DNA from: DASSUC01 sp035650075
GTDB taxonomy: Bacteria > Actinomycetota > Actinomycetes > Mycobacteriales > Micromonosporaceae
Assembly (NCBI GenBank): GCA_035650075.1
Contig: DASRII010000526.1
Span: 5,293-69,292 of the forward strand
Length of the DNA: 64,000 nucleotides
Reading direction: 5' to 3'
Position 1 is the stretch's first letter. Each line of letters opens with the position of its first letter. The notes beneath the pieces were generated by a model. The model did not search any database, was not told the origin of the DNA, and worked only from the letters and a program-made list of their open reading frames with translations. Of the stretch, positions 16,774 through 25,101 are shown one piece after another. A program made the position numbers and the translations under genes.

Positions 16774-17046
16774 TCATTCGACGGTGCGGAGGATCTGCTC
16801 GATCGAGCTCGTTCGGGACCGGAGCTCGGCCACGTCGGCGGCTACCCGTTGTTGAGCATCGAGGGTGGTCTCGGCGAGTTGCTCGTAGCGACGCACGAGC
16901 TGGCGGATGTCGTCCTCCTGCTTGGCGGAAAGTTTCACCTTGCGGAACTCGAGGACGGTAGCGGCGATGCCGCCGAGAAACAGGAAGACGAAGAACAGAA
17001 TGCCGAGCAGGAAGATCGTGTCGGGCCAGGTGGAGTCCGCGGGCAT
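16774..17046 (-). CDS. Small single-pass membrane protein with coiled-coil tail
   Basis: 90 residues: a short outer N-terminus, one membrane helix at about residues 10-32 (TIFLLGILFFVFLFLGGIAA), then a 55-residue charged heptad-like helix. The layout resembles PspB-type or other envelope-stress adaptor proteins, but sequence identity to PspB is not evident. Its start overlaps the stop of the ArsR-type gene by one base, so the two are co-expressed and the protein is the likely target of that regulator. The 90 bases between it and lsr2 contain no clear terminator. Confidence 0.8.
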   Translation of the reverse strand: MPADSTWPDTIFLLGILFFVFLFLGGIAATVLEFRKVKLSAKQEDDIRQLVRRYEQLAETTLDAQQRVAADVAELRSRTSSIEQILRTVE

Positions 17047-17360
17047 CAGGACTGCTCCTTTCTGGTCAGGGTGCGGGCCGCCTCGGCCAACGTCGAGGCG
17101 GTCAGGTGCATATCGAAGTCAGTGACTTCGTAGAACTTCATGGCCTTGCCGTCCTCGGACAACTCCAGGCTGCCGGCGATCAGACCGGCGGCCTCGAGCC
17201 GTTGCAGGTGCATGTGGAGCAGGGGCCGGCTCACTCCGATCTCGCGCGCGAGGCGGCTGGTGTAGTCGCGGCCGCGGGCCAGTCTCGCGATGATGCGTAA
17301 CCGCAGCGGGTTGGCCAGTGCCGCCAGCATCTCGACGAGGTCGTCGCCGGACGGCGTCAT
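17046..17360 (-). CDS. ArsR-type winged-helix regulator
   Basis: 104 residues. LAALANPLRLRIIARLARGR and the recognition helix IGVSRPLLHMHLQRLEAAGL are ArsR/HTH_20-like, followed by a wing and a short helix. No metal-binding Cys cluster is seen, so it is probably a non-metal member. The 28-base palindrome 11 bases upstream of its ATG is its likely operator, implying autoregulation of the two-gene operon. The ribosome binding site is AGGAGA. Confidence 0.88.
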   Translation of the reverse strand: MTPSGDDLVEMLAALANPLRLRIIARLARGRDYTSRLAREIGVSRPLLHMHLQRLEAAGLIAGSLELSEDGKAMKFYEVTDFDMHLTASTLAEAARTLTRKEQS

Positions 17361-17370
17361 GGCTCTCCTA

Positions 17371-17398
17371 TCACATGTAAGCTTTCTCTTACATGTGA
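17371..17398. promoter_or_regulatory. Perfect palindromic operator TCACATGTAAG-N6-CTTACATGTGA
   Basis: Two perfectly matching 11-base arms (17371-17381 and 17388-17398) flank a 6-base AT-rich spacer, directly upstream of the ArsR-type gene. In a region this GC-rich such a palindrome is unlikely by chance. It lies between the ArsR-type gene and the divergent receiver-flavoprotein gene, so it may serve both. Confidence 0.75.
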
Positions 17399-17450
17399 AA
17401 GGCTAGCACTACTGAGGAGGCGCCGGCAAGCGGAGTGGTTGTATAGGAGG

Positions 17451-19109
17451 ATGGCCAATCCGGCGATCCTGACCGTCGACGACGACCCGGCCGTCTCCCG
17501 CGCGGTCGCCCGCGATCTGCGGCGCCAGTACGGCGAGCGGTACCGCATCGTGCGGGCGAGCAGCGGCGCCGAGGCGCTCGACGCGCTCCGGGAGATCAAG
17601 CTGCGCGGGGACCAGGTCGCGATGCTGCTCGCCGACTACCGGATGCCGCAGATGAACGGCATCCAGTTCCTCGAAGCGGCGATGGACCTGTTCCCGCGGG
17701 CGCGCCGGGTGTTGCTGACGGCGTACGCCGACACCGACGCGGCGATCACCGCGATCAACGTGGTCGACCTCGACCACTACCTGCTCAAGCCGTGGAACCC
17801 GCCGGAGGAGCATCTCTATCCCGTCGTCGACGATCTGCTACAGGCCTGGCAGGCGTCCCCGGACGCGGCCTCGTCGGAGGTACGGGTCGTCGGGCACCGG
17901 TGGTCGGTCCGCTCGTTCAAGGTGCGGGACTTCCTGGCCCGCAACCTCGTGCCGTACCGCTGGTACCTGTCGGACGACCCGGAGGGTGCTCGCCTGCTCG
18001 CCGCGGCCGGAGTGACCGAGGCGGAAGTGCCGCTCGTGGTGACCGGCGAGGGCAAGTCACTGGTGCAGCCGAGCGATGCCGAGCTGGCGGCCAGCGTCGG
18101 CCTGGCCACCACCGCGGCTTCGGACTTCTACGACGTCGTCGTGGTCGGCGCGGGGCCGGCCGGTCTGGGCGCGGCCGTGTACAGCGGATCCGAAGGGCTG
18201 CGGACGGTCCTGGTGGAGCGCCGGGCCACCGGTGGCCAGGCCGGGCAGAGCAGCCGGATCGAGAACTACCTCGGGTTCCCGGATGGCGTATCGGGATCGC
18301 AGTTGACCGACCGCGCCCGGCGCCAGGCGTTGAAGTTCGGCGTGGAGTTGCTGACCGCCCGTGAGGTGGTGGCTCTGGAGACGACCGGTTCGACGCACGT
18401 CGTACGGTTCAACGACGGCAACCGGATCGCCGCGCACAGTGTCGTATTGGCCACTGGTGTGTCGTACCGCATGCTGGATGTGCCCGGATGTGCCGACCTG
18501 ACCGGTCGTGGGGTGTTCTACGGTTCGGCCGCCACCGAGGCGGCAACGTGTGCCGGCCAAGAGGTCTACATCGTCGGCGGGGCGAACTCCGCCGGGCAGG
18601 CCGCCGTGCACTTTTCGCGGTACGCCAGCCGCGTGCACATTCTCGTCCGCGCCGAGAACCTGAACCGGTCCATGTCGCATTACCTCATCGACCAGATCGC
18701 GGCAATCGACAACATCGAGGTGCATCCGCATACCGAGGTGACGCACGGTACAGGTACCGACCACCTGGAACGGCTCACATTGACCGACACCCGCAGCGGG
18801 GAACAGCGCACCGTCGACACCTCGTGGTTGTTCATCTTCATCGGCGCGGAACCGCGTACCGACTGGCTCGACAAGGTGCTGTCCCGCGACGGGCACGGGT
18901 TCCTGCTCACCGGTGCCAGCCTGATGACCGATGGGCGCCGGCCGGCGGGTTGGCGGCTACCGCGTGACCCGTACCACCTCGAGTGCAGCGTGCCCGGCGT
19001 GTTCGCGGTCGGCGACGTGCGGGCCGACTCCGTCAAACGAGTCGCCTCCGCGGTCGGCGAGGGAGCGATGGCCGTGTCGTTGATACACCGTTACCTGGAG
19101 GCACAGTGA
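17451..19109 (+). CDS. Response regulator receiver fused to thioredoxin reductase-like flavoprotein
   Basis: 552 residues. Residues 1-130 are a receiver domain (acidic VDDDP at 9-13, phospho-acceptor Asp62 in LLADYRMPQMNG, then LLTAYAD and LLKPW). A glutaredoxin-like stretch follows at about 145-220 (SSEVRVVGHRWSVRSFKVRD, later AEVPLVVTGEG). The rest is a TrxR-like FAD/NAD(P) protein with VVVVGAGPAGLGAA and VYIVGGANSAGQAA. The redox site reads SAATEAATC, so the canonical CxxC is reduced to a single Cys; it is not a standard thioredoxin reductase. AGGAGG directly abuts the ATG, too close to work normally. The next gene is the probable partner kinase. Confidence 0.88.
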   Translation: MANPAILTVDDDPAVSRAVARDLRRQYGERYRIVRASSGAEALDALREIKLRGDQVAMLLADYRMPQMNGIQFLEAAMDLFPRARRVLLTAYADTDAAITAINVVDLDHYLLKPWNPPEEHLYPVVDDLLQAWQASPDAASSEVRVVGHRWSVRSFKVRDFLARNLVPYRWYLSDDPEGARLLAAAGVTEAEVPLVVTGEGKSLVQPSDAELAASVGLATTAASDFYDVVVVGAGPAGLGAAVYSGSEGLRTVLVERRATGGQAGQSSRIENYLGFPDGVSGSQLTDRARRQALKFGVELLTAREVVALETTGSTHVVRFNDGNRIAAHSVVLATGVSYRMLDVPGCADLTGRGVFYGSAATEAATCAGQEVYIVGGANSAGQAAVHFSRYASRVHILVRAENLNRSMSHYLIDQIAAIDNIEVHPHTEVTHGTGTDHLERLTLTDTRSGEQRTVDTSWLFIFIGAEPRTDWLDKVLSRDGHGFLLTGASLMTDGRRPAGWRLPRDPYHLECSVPGVFAVGDVRADSVKRVASAVGEGAMAVSLIHRYLEAQ

Positions 19110-19122
19110 AGCGAGGCAGGCA

Positions 19123-20541
19123 ATGACCTCACGGCTGACCCCGGACGAACTGCGGACCCTGTTCCTCTTCGAGGCCCTCGACGACGAGCAACTGGCCTGG
19201 CTGGCCGAGCACGGTTGGGTCGAGGAACACCCGGCCGGGCTGATCTACGCCGAAGGCGAGCCCGCGACGCGGTTCTACGTCCTGCTCTCCGGCACGGTGT
19301 CGCTGAGCCGGCAGGTGCATGGCGACTCGGTCGAGACGAACCGGACCGACCAGCGGGGGGTGTACGCCGGCGCGATGCAGGCATATCTCGGTAGCCAGGT
19401 CGCGCAGGTCTACGCCAACACGTTGCGGGCGCTGACCCCGACGGAGTCTTTCGTCCTGCCGGCCGAGGACTTCGCGACGATGATGCGCACCTGGTTCCCG
19501 ATCGCCCTGCACCTCATGGAGGGCCTCTTCTTCGGCATGCGCAACACGCAGACGATCGTGGGGGAGCGGGAACGGCTGCTCGCCCTCGGATCGCTGTCGG
19601 CCGGCTTGACCCACGAGCTGAACAACCCGGCCGCCGCGGCCGTACGCGCCACCGCGGTGTTGCGTGACCGCGTCGCGGGCATGCGGCACAAGCTCGCACT
19701 GATCGCCGACGGCCGGCTGGACGGCAGCCAACTGCGGCACCTCGTCGACTTGCAGGAGGAGGCGGTCAAGCGGCTCGCCGCGGCACCGGAGCTGACCCCG
19801 ATGCAGACGAACGATGCCGAGGACGCGCTGGCGGAGTGGCTCGACGCGCGGAACTTCACCGGCGCCTGGGACGTCGCCCCGACCCTCGTGGCGGGCGGCG
19901 TCGATCCACAGTGGATGGAGCAGGCGGCGGAGACGATCGGCGCGGAGTACCTCGAGCCGGCGGTCCGTTGGCTGACGTACACATTGGACACCGAGCTGCT
20001 GATGCGCGAGATCGACGACTCGGTGGCCCGGATCTCCAACCTGGTCTCCGCGGCCAAGCAGTACTCCCAGTTGGACCGGGCGCCGCACCAGACGGTGGAC
20101 GTACACGATCTGCTCAAGGCGACGCTGGTGATGCTCAACGCCAAGATTCCGGCCGGCGTGACGGTGGTCAAGGAGTTCGACCGCGGCATCCCGCCGATCC
20201 CGGCGTACGCGGCCGAGCTGAACCAGGTGTGGACGAACCTCATCGACAACGCCCTCGACGCGATGGGTGACTCCGGGACGCTGACGCTGCGTACCGGTAC
20301 CGACGACGGGCACGTCTTCGTCGACGTGATCGACACCGGACCCGGTATCGACCCGGCCGTTCGGCCGCGCATCTTCGAGCCGTTCTTCACCACCAAGCCG
20401 GTCGGCGAAGGTACCGGTCTGGGGCTGGACATCTCGTACCGGATCGTGGTGAACAAGCACCACGGTGACATCCGGGTGGACTCGGCGCCCGGATCGACGC
20501 GGTTCCGGGTACTGCTTCCCATCGATAGTCAGGCCGGGTGA
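19123..20541 (+). CDS. Histidine kinase with N-terminal cyclic-nucleotide-binding domain
   Basis: 472 residues, no membrane helix. Residues 10-130 form a cNMP-binding/Crp-like beta barrel (YAEGEPATRFYVLLSGTVSL). The dimerisation/phospho-acceptor helix holds His164 in SAGLTHELNNPAAAAVRA. The ATPase domain has the N box NQVWTNLIDNALDAM, G1 DTGPGID and G2 GEGTGLGLDIS. It starts 14 bases after the receiver-flavoprotein gene, a pairing that suggests phosphotransfer to Asp62 of that protein. A soluble redox- or nucleotide-sensing system is implied; the exact signal is inferred. Confidence 0.9.
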   Translation: MTSRLTPDELRTLFLFEALDDEQLAWLAEHGWVEEHPAGLIYAEGEPATRFYVLLSGTVSLSRQVHGDSVETNRTDQRGVYAGAMQAYLGSQVAQVYANTLRALTPTESFVLPAEDFATMMRTWFPIALHLMEGLFFGMRNTQTIVGERERLLALGSLSAGLTHELNNPAAAAVRATAVLRDRVAGMRHKLALIADGRLDGSQLRHLVDLQEEAVKRLAAAPELTPMQTNDAEDALAEWLDARNFTGAWDVAPTLVAGGVDPQWMEQAAETIGAEYLEPAVRWLTYTLDTELLMREIDDSVARISNLVSAAKQYSQLDRAPHQTVDVHDLLKATLVMLNAKIPAGVTVVKEFDRGIPPIPAYAAELNQVWTNLIDNALDAMGDSGTLTLRTGTDDGHVFVDVIDTGPGIDPAVRPRIFEPFFTTKPVGEGTGLGLDISYRIVVNKHHGDIRVDSAPGSTRFRVLLPIDSQAG

Positions 20542-20544
20542 ATT

Positions 20545-20690
20545 GACCCCGGATCGTCGACGAGGTCGTCGCACCGGGTGTCGGCCGCGATGCGCGACAC
20601 CGACCGCGACCTCGTCTCCGTCGTCGTGGTACGCGCCGACGCCGACATCACTGCACTGTCCGATCTGGACGGTCGGGCGGTCGCTGGCCG
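20545..20690 (+). pseudogene. Possible fragment of a substrate-binding protein
   Basis: One frame reads DRDLVSVVVVRADADITALS followed by DLDGRAVAG, which looks like the strand-helix of PhnD/SsuA-type periplasmic binding proteins. It has no start, no signal peptide and no continuation, so at best it is debris. It may also be chance. Confidence 0.25.
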
Positions 20691-21033
20691 GTCTGCCGGT
20701 CGGCGGACGGTTGTCGGTACGTGGGCACCATCCGGCGACGGCCGTCGACTGGGCCGCCGCCGACGTCGTCCGGCTCGCCGCTCGCGACGAGGCCCGTCAC
20801 GTGGCGTTCGGGGTCGCGCACACGGTGCACGTGGTCCCGGCCGATCCGCACTACCTTGGCCGGTTGCGTACCGCGGTCCAGCGGCGGCATGATGCGCTGG
20901 CCGATACGGCCGGACTCAACCGCCAGGTGTTCGACGCGCTCGTGGTGCTCGCCGCCGGCGGCTGAGCGCGATCGGCTTCCTGGACGACGAGGCCGCCGCG
21001 CTGTCCGCGCTGCACACCCGCAACTTCATGTGA
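20690..21033 (+). pseudogene. Degraded ferritin-like (diiron) protein fragment
   Basis: Positions up to 20965 encode VVRLAARDEARHVAFGVAHT and a helix ending VFDALVVLAAGG, with the DEARH iron-ligand motif of ferritin-like enzymes. After a frame change at about 20962, 20962-21033 encodes SAIGFLDDEAAALSALHTRN followed by Phe-Met-stop, which looks like the C-terminus of the same family. The N-terminal half and a middle piece are missing. Together with the fragment before it and 118 bases of leader after it, this fills the 610-base space between the kinase and the subtilase. Confidence 0.6.
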
Positions 21034-21151
21034 TCGGGTACGGAAAAACCGCCGATCATCCGGGGTGCGTCGAGCTGATCGGCGGAGTTAGGGTGCCCCG
21101 CGCCCGATCCAGGCCTTACCGGGGGATGCGGGAGTACAACAGGGAGGTTCC

Positions 21152-23362
21152 ATGAGAAGGACCCGTGCGCTGATGGCGGCAGCCGTCACGGCGCTCACGG
21201 CACTGGCGATGACCGCCGGAGGCTCGGCGAACGCCGGTACCGCGGGCATCGACACGTTGAGCAATACCTCTGACGGTGGGGTGTCCGGCCCGCGCGTGGA
21301 CGTGGAATACGCGCTGGTGCAGCTCGTAGGCGACCCGCTCGCCACGGCAGCGAAGACCCACCCGCCGCAGGGCAAGAAGATCGATTTTTCCAGCGCCGCG
21401 GTGAAGTCCGAGCGGGCTCGGCTCTCCGCGTTGCGCAACGATTTCAAGGCGTGGCTGCGGGACAACGCCCCGCGGGCGAAGGTCACCGGGGAGTACGACA
21501 CGTCGCTCAACGCGGTCGCGCTCAAGCTCAACGGTGAGTCGCTGGCCACGATCGCCGGAGCACCGCTCGTCCGGCGTGCCGAGTACCAGGGCGTCTACAC
21601 CCCGACGGTGGAGGACCCGGACCTCGCGATCATCAGCGCGGTTCAGGCCTGGAACCGGGCGGGTGGCGCGGCCAACGCCGGGGCTGGCGTCAAGGTCGCG
21701 GTCGTCGACACGGGTATCGACCAGACCCACCCGTGCTTCTCCGACGCCGGGTACCCGGCGCAGACCCAGCTCGGTGACAAGCGGTTTACCAACAACAAGG
21801 TGATCGCGGCCAAGGTGTTCAACAACAAGGCCGTATCTCGCGGGTACACCCCCGAGGCGATCCAGGACCACGGCACGCACGTGGCCGGTACGGTGGCCTG
21901 CAACCACCTGACCCCGGCGACGGTGGCCGGCGCGGACATCCCGTACGACATGTCGGGCGTGGCACCGCGGGCACTGCTCGGCAACTACAACGTGTTCCCG
22001 GGTGAGGTCGGCAACGCGCGCAGCGAGGACATCCTCAACGCGCTCGACGCCGCGTACGCGGACGGCTTCGACGTGGCGAACATGAGCCTCGGCGGTGGCG
22101 CGCACGGTATCCAGGACCTGCTGACCGTCGGGGTCGACAACCTGGACCAGGCGAACATGGTCGTGGCGGTCGCCGCGGGCAACTCCGGCCCCGGACACTT
22201 CACGATCGAGTCGCCGGGTAGCGCGGCGCGGGCGCTGACGGCCGGCGCCAGCACCGTCCCGCACTTCGTCGGCGCACCAGTGACGGTGGGCGGCGCGACG
22301 TACGGCGCGGCGGCCGGCGACTTCGCCACCGTCTCCGCCGACTTGACCGCACCGCTGGGTGTGGTGGCGGGTCCGGTCAACGGCCTCAGCACGGCGTGCA
22401 CCCCACTGCCGGCCGGTAGCCTGACCGGCAAGATCGCCCTGATCTCCCGGGGCGACTGCACGTTCTCGGAGAAGATCCGTTCCGCGCAGGACGCGGGCGC
22501 GGTCGTCGTCCTCGTCGTGAACAACGTCGGCGGTGACCCGATCGCGATGGGCCTCGGCGGTATCCCGAACGAGCCCACCGTTCCGGCGTACCAGCTGAGC
22601 CTGGCGGATGGCATGGCGGTCAAGGCGAACAACGGGGCGGCGACCACGGTCGGCGCCACGATGTCCTACTTCTTGACCACGAACGTCGACATCATGGCCG
22701 GGTTCTCCAGCCAGGGTCCGACCGACGTGGACTTCCGGGTCAAGCCCGACGTGGTGGCGCCCGGCGTCAACGTGCTCAGCTCGATCCCGCACCAGTTCTG
22801 CTCGGCTCCGCCGTGCTTCGCGTTCTTCCAGGGCACCTCGATGGCCACGCCGCACCTTGCCGGCTCGGCCGCCGTGGTGATCGGCCAGCACCCGACGTGG
22901 TCCGCCGCGCAGGTGCGGTCGGCCATCGTCAACACGGCCGACCAGGGCGTCCTGAAGAACTTCCAGGCAACCGCGGTGCAGACCGACGTCAACGTGATCG
23001 GTGCCGGCCGCGAGAACCTCCTCGCAGCTACCGGCGCGGTGGCCGGGCTGGACCCGGTCAGCACCAGCTTCGGCTCGGTGCCGGCGGGTTCCGGGCAGAC
23101 CCGTACCGCCACGGTCACGCTGACCAACCTGGGTACCGGCTCCCGGACGTACGGGCTGTCGGTCGGGACGGCCACCGGTACCGGTGTCACGTTCTCGGTG
23201 AGCCCGTCGTCGGTCACGCTCGCGGCCGGCGCGTCGGCCACGGTCACCATCACGATGACCGCGGCCAAGGGCTCGAGCTTCGGTGACCACTTCGCCAAGC
23301 TCGCGATCGCCTCCGGCGGGACAGAGGTTGCCCACGCTGTGGTGTACACGATCGTCAAGTAA
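21152..23362 (+). CDS. Secreted subtilisin-like serine protease (S8) with PA domain
   Basis: 736 residues with a Sec signal peptide (cleavage near residue 28, GSANA). An inhibitor-I9-like propeptide region precedes the catalytic domain: Asp186 in VVDTGID, His240 in QDHGTHVAG, oxyanion Asn344 in AAGNSG and Ser563 in GTSMATPH. A protease-associated insert occupies about 400-510, and a C-terminal Ig-like domain about 635-736 rich in Thr/Gly/Ser. A strong ribosome binding site (GGGAGG) lies 5 bases before the ATG. It is an exported general protease, outside the ESX locus and distinct from mycosin. Confidence 0.93.
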   Translation: MRRTRALMAAAVTALTALAMTAGGSANAGTAGIDTLSNTSDGGVSGPRVDVEYALVQLVGDPLATAAKTHPPQGKKIDFSSAAVKSERARLSALRNDFKAWLRDNAPRAKVTGEYDTSLNAVALKLNGESLATIAGAPLVRRAEYQGVYTPTVEDPDLAIISAVQAWNRAGGAANAGAGVKVAVVDTGIDQTHPCFSDAGYPAQTQLGDKRFTNNKVIAAKVFNNKAVSRGYTPEAIQDHGTHVAGTVACNHLTPATVAGADIPYDMSGVAPRALLGNYNVFPGEVGNARSEDILNALDAAYADGFDVANMSLGGGAHGIQDLLTVGVDNLDQANMVVAVAAGNSGPGHFTIESPGSAARALTAGASTVPHFVGAPVTVGGATYGAAAGDFATVSADLTAPLGVVAGPVNGLSTACTPLPAGSLTGKIALISRGDCTFSEKIRSAQDAGAVVVLVVNNVGGDPIAMGLGGIPNEPTVPAYQLSLADGMAVKANNGAATTVGATMSYFLTTNVDIMAGFSSQGPTDVDFRVKPDVVAPGVNVLSSIPHQFCSAPPCFAFFQGTSMATPHLAGSAAVVIGQHPTWSAAQVRSAIVNTADQGVLKNFQATAVQTDVNVIGAGRENLLAATGAVAGLDPVSTSFGSVPAGSGQTRTATVTLTNLGTGSRTYGLSVGTATGTGVTFSVSPSSVTLAAGASATVTITMTAAKGSSFGDHFAKLAIASGGTEVAHAVVYTIVK

Positions 23363-23374
23363 CGCCTTCGACCC

Positions 23375-23408
23375 GGAGCGGGCGGTCGCAGCCGCGACCG
23401 CCCGCTCC
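23375..23408. terminator. Strong hairpin terminator after the subtilase gene
   Basis: GGAGCGGGCGGTCGC (23375-23389) and its exact complement (23394-23408) form a 15-base-pair stem with a 4-base loop, 13 bases after the stop codon. No T run follows, which is common for actinomycete terminators. Confidence 0.8.
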
Positions 23409-23463
23409 GCGCGTGTATAGACTGCAGCGGATAGGACCTGGGGGCACAACCACGGAGACTGCT

Positions 23464-25101
23464 ATGCGCTGTCTGCGTCTCGCGACCGCGGTGATCGTCG
23501 GTCTGCTGGCCGTTGCGCCACTGACCGCACCGGCTGCCGCGGCTCCGCCGTACTCGCTGGAGGAACGCGCGGCCGCCATCGCGTCGCCGTCGCTCGTCTT
23601 CCTCGACGTGCGCGTCGAGGGCTACCTGCGCGTACGCAAGACCGGCGCGCTCGTCAACGACACCCCGGTCAGCGTCCACCGGTACTGCAGCGGGTTCGGG
23701 GTCAGCTCGGTCGGGCACGTGGTGACGACGACCCACTGCCTCCAGCCGAGCCCCGCCGTGCTGCGCAGCCTGGCCGCGAACGCGGTCGCCACCGCGTTGG
23801 TCGAGGCCAAGAAGCTGGCCACGGCGCAGAAGGCCGACTGGGTCAAGCAGATCACCTCGACATCCGACTTCACCGGTACGACGGTGGACACGCAGCCGGT
23901 GACCTCGGTGACCGGGCAGCTGTTCCTCGGGTCGACCGAGCCGGACGGCGCGGCCGCGATCACGGGCCAGGTCGTCGAGTCGCAGCCGATCGACAGCGGT
24001 GACACGACGCTGATCAAGCTGGAGACGACCGCGATGCCGGTCGCCAAGGTGAGTCAGGTGCCGCTGGATCCCGGCATGTCCGTGGTGCAGGTCGGCTTCG
24101 CTACCAGCGATCCCAACGCCCGGCCGGTGACGTACACGGCGAAGTTTCGGGCCGGCAAGGTCGTGGGGCGCAACGGCACCGCCTCGCCCGTCCAGTCCCA
24201 GCTCGACGGCCACCTCGGCGGCGCCTCGCACGGCGGCATGGTGATCGACAACAACGGTACCGTGATCGGCATGATCACCGGTGACCTGACCGGTGAGGAC
24301 CGCAGCAACCGGCTGGCCGCCGATCCCTCGCAGGTGCTCAGCCTGCTGTCCACTGCCGGCGTCAAGAACGACCTCGCCGCGGCGGATCAGGCGTATCGGA
24401 CCGGGCTCGACGCGTACTTCGGTGGGCACTACGGCGACGCGATCTCGAGCTTCGACACGGTGATCGCGGCCCAGCCGAACCACCTGCCCGCGCTGAACTA
24501 TCGCCGGCAGGCCAGCGAGCGGCAGGCGATCGAGGGCGACTCCGCCTCGGGTACCCCGATCTGGCCGTTCGTCGTGGCCGGCGTGGCTCTGCTGCTCGTC
24601 ATCGTGCTGGTCGCGATCGTGCTGATCCTCGGGCGGCGACTGCGCTCCGGCGACCGGGCGCTCGTCCGCTACGGGCCGTACCAGCCGGCGGCGCTGCCCG
24701 CCGCGCCGGTACCGATCTCCGGCGTACCGGTCTCGTCCATGCCGATCTCCGGGCCGCCGATGCTGCCCGCGCCCGCCGCGGCTCCGACCCCCACGCCTGC
24801 GCCTGCGCCCGCTCCGGCGCCCGCGCCCGCCGCGCAGGACAGCTGGCGGGCCCCGGTCGCGCCGGGCGGGGCTGACTATTCCATATTCGCCACGCCGCCC
24901 AGGGCGATGCCGCCGACCTCGCAGCCGGCGACGGCGAGCCAGCAACCCGAGCAGACCACCTGGCCGGACGAGGACACCACCGCCGCCTGGCCGGCGGTCA
25001 CCGTGTGGCGCAGCCCGCACTCCGAGGAACCGGTACCGCCACCGGCTCCGGCGCCGAACGTGCAGTTCCCGCCGCCCGACGGGCGGACGGCTCAGACCTG
25101 A
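23464..25101 (+). CDS. Membrane-anchored trypsin-like protein linked to the ESX locus
   Basis: 545 residues from the ATG at 23464 (ACGGAG upstream). A signal peptide is followed by a chymotrypsin-like domain: TTTHC puts His91 in the catalytic position, with Cys75-Cys92 as a probable disulfide, and GGASHGGMVID supplies a possible Ser nucleophile but not the usual GNSGGP. Activity is therefore uncertain. A TPR-like helix pair (GLDAYFGGHYGDAISSFDTV) follows, then one membrane helix (about 368-390) and a cytoplasmic tail rich in Pro/Ala, including an Ala-Pro repeat near 24770-24836. It sits at the edge of the ESX locus and may process or sense exported material. Confidence 0.75.
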   Translation: MRCLRLATAVIVGLLAVAPLTAPAAAAPPYSLEERAAAIASPSLVFLDVRVEGYLRVRKTGALVNDTPVSVHRYCSGFGVSSVGHVVTTTHCLQPSPAVLRSLAANAVATALVEAKKLATAQKADWVKQITSTSDFTGTTVDTQPVTSVTGQLFLGSTEPDGAAAITGQVVESQPIDSGDTTLIKLETTAMPVAKVSQVPLDPGMSVVQVGFATSDPNARPVTYTAKFRAGKVVGRNGTASPVQSQLDGHLGGASHGGMVIDNNGTVIGMITGDLTGEDRSNRLAADPSQVLSLLSTAGVKNDLAAADQAYRTGLDAYFGGHYGDAISSFDTVIAAQPNHLPALNYRRQASERQAIEGDSASGTPIWPFVVAGVALLLVIVLVAIVLILGRRLRSGDRALVRYGPYQPAALPAAPVPISGVPVSSMPISGPPMLPAPAAAPTPTPAPAPAPAPAPAAQDSWRAPVAPGGADYSIFATPPRAMPPTSQPATASQQPEQTTWPDEDTTAAWPAVTVWRSPHSEEPVPPPAPAPNVQFPPPDGRTAQT

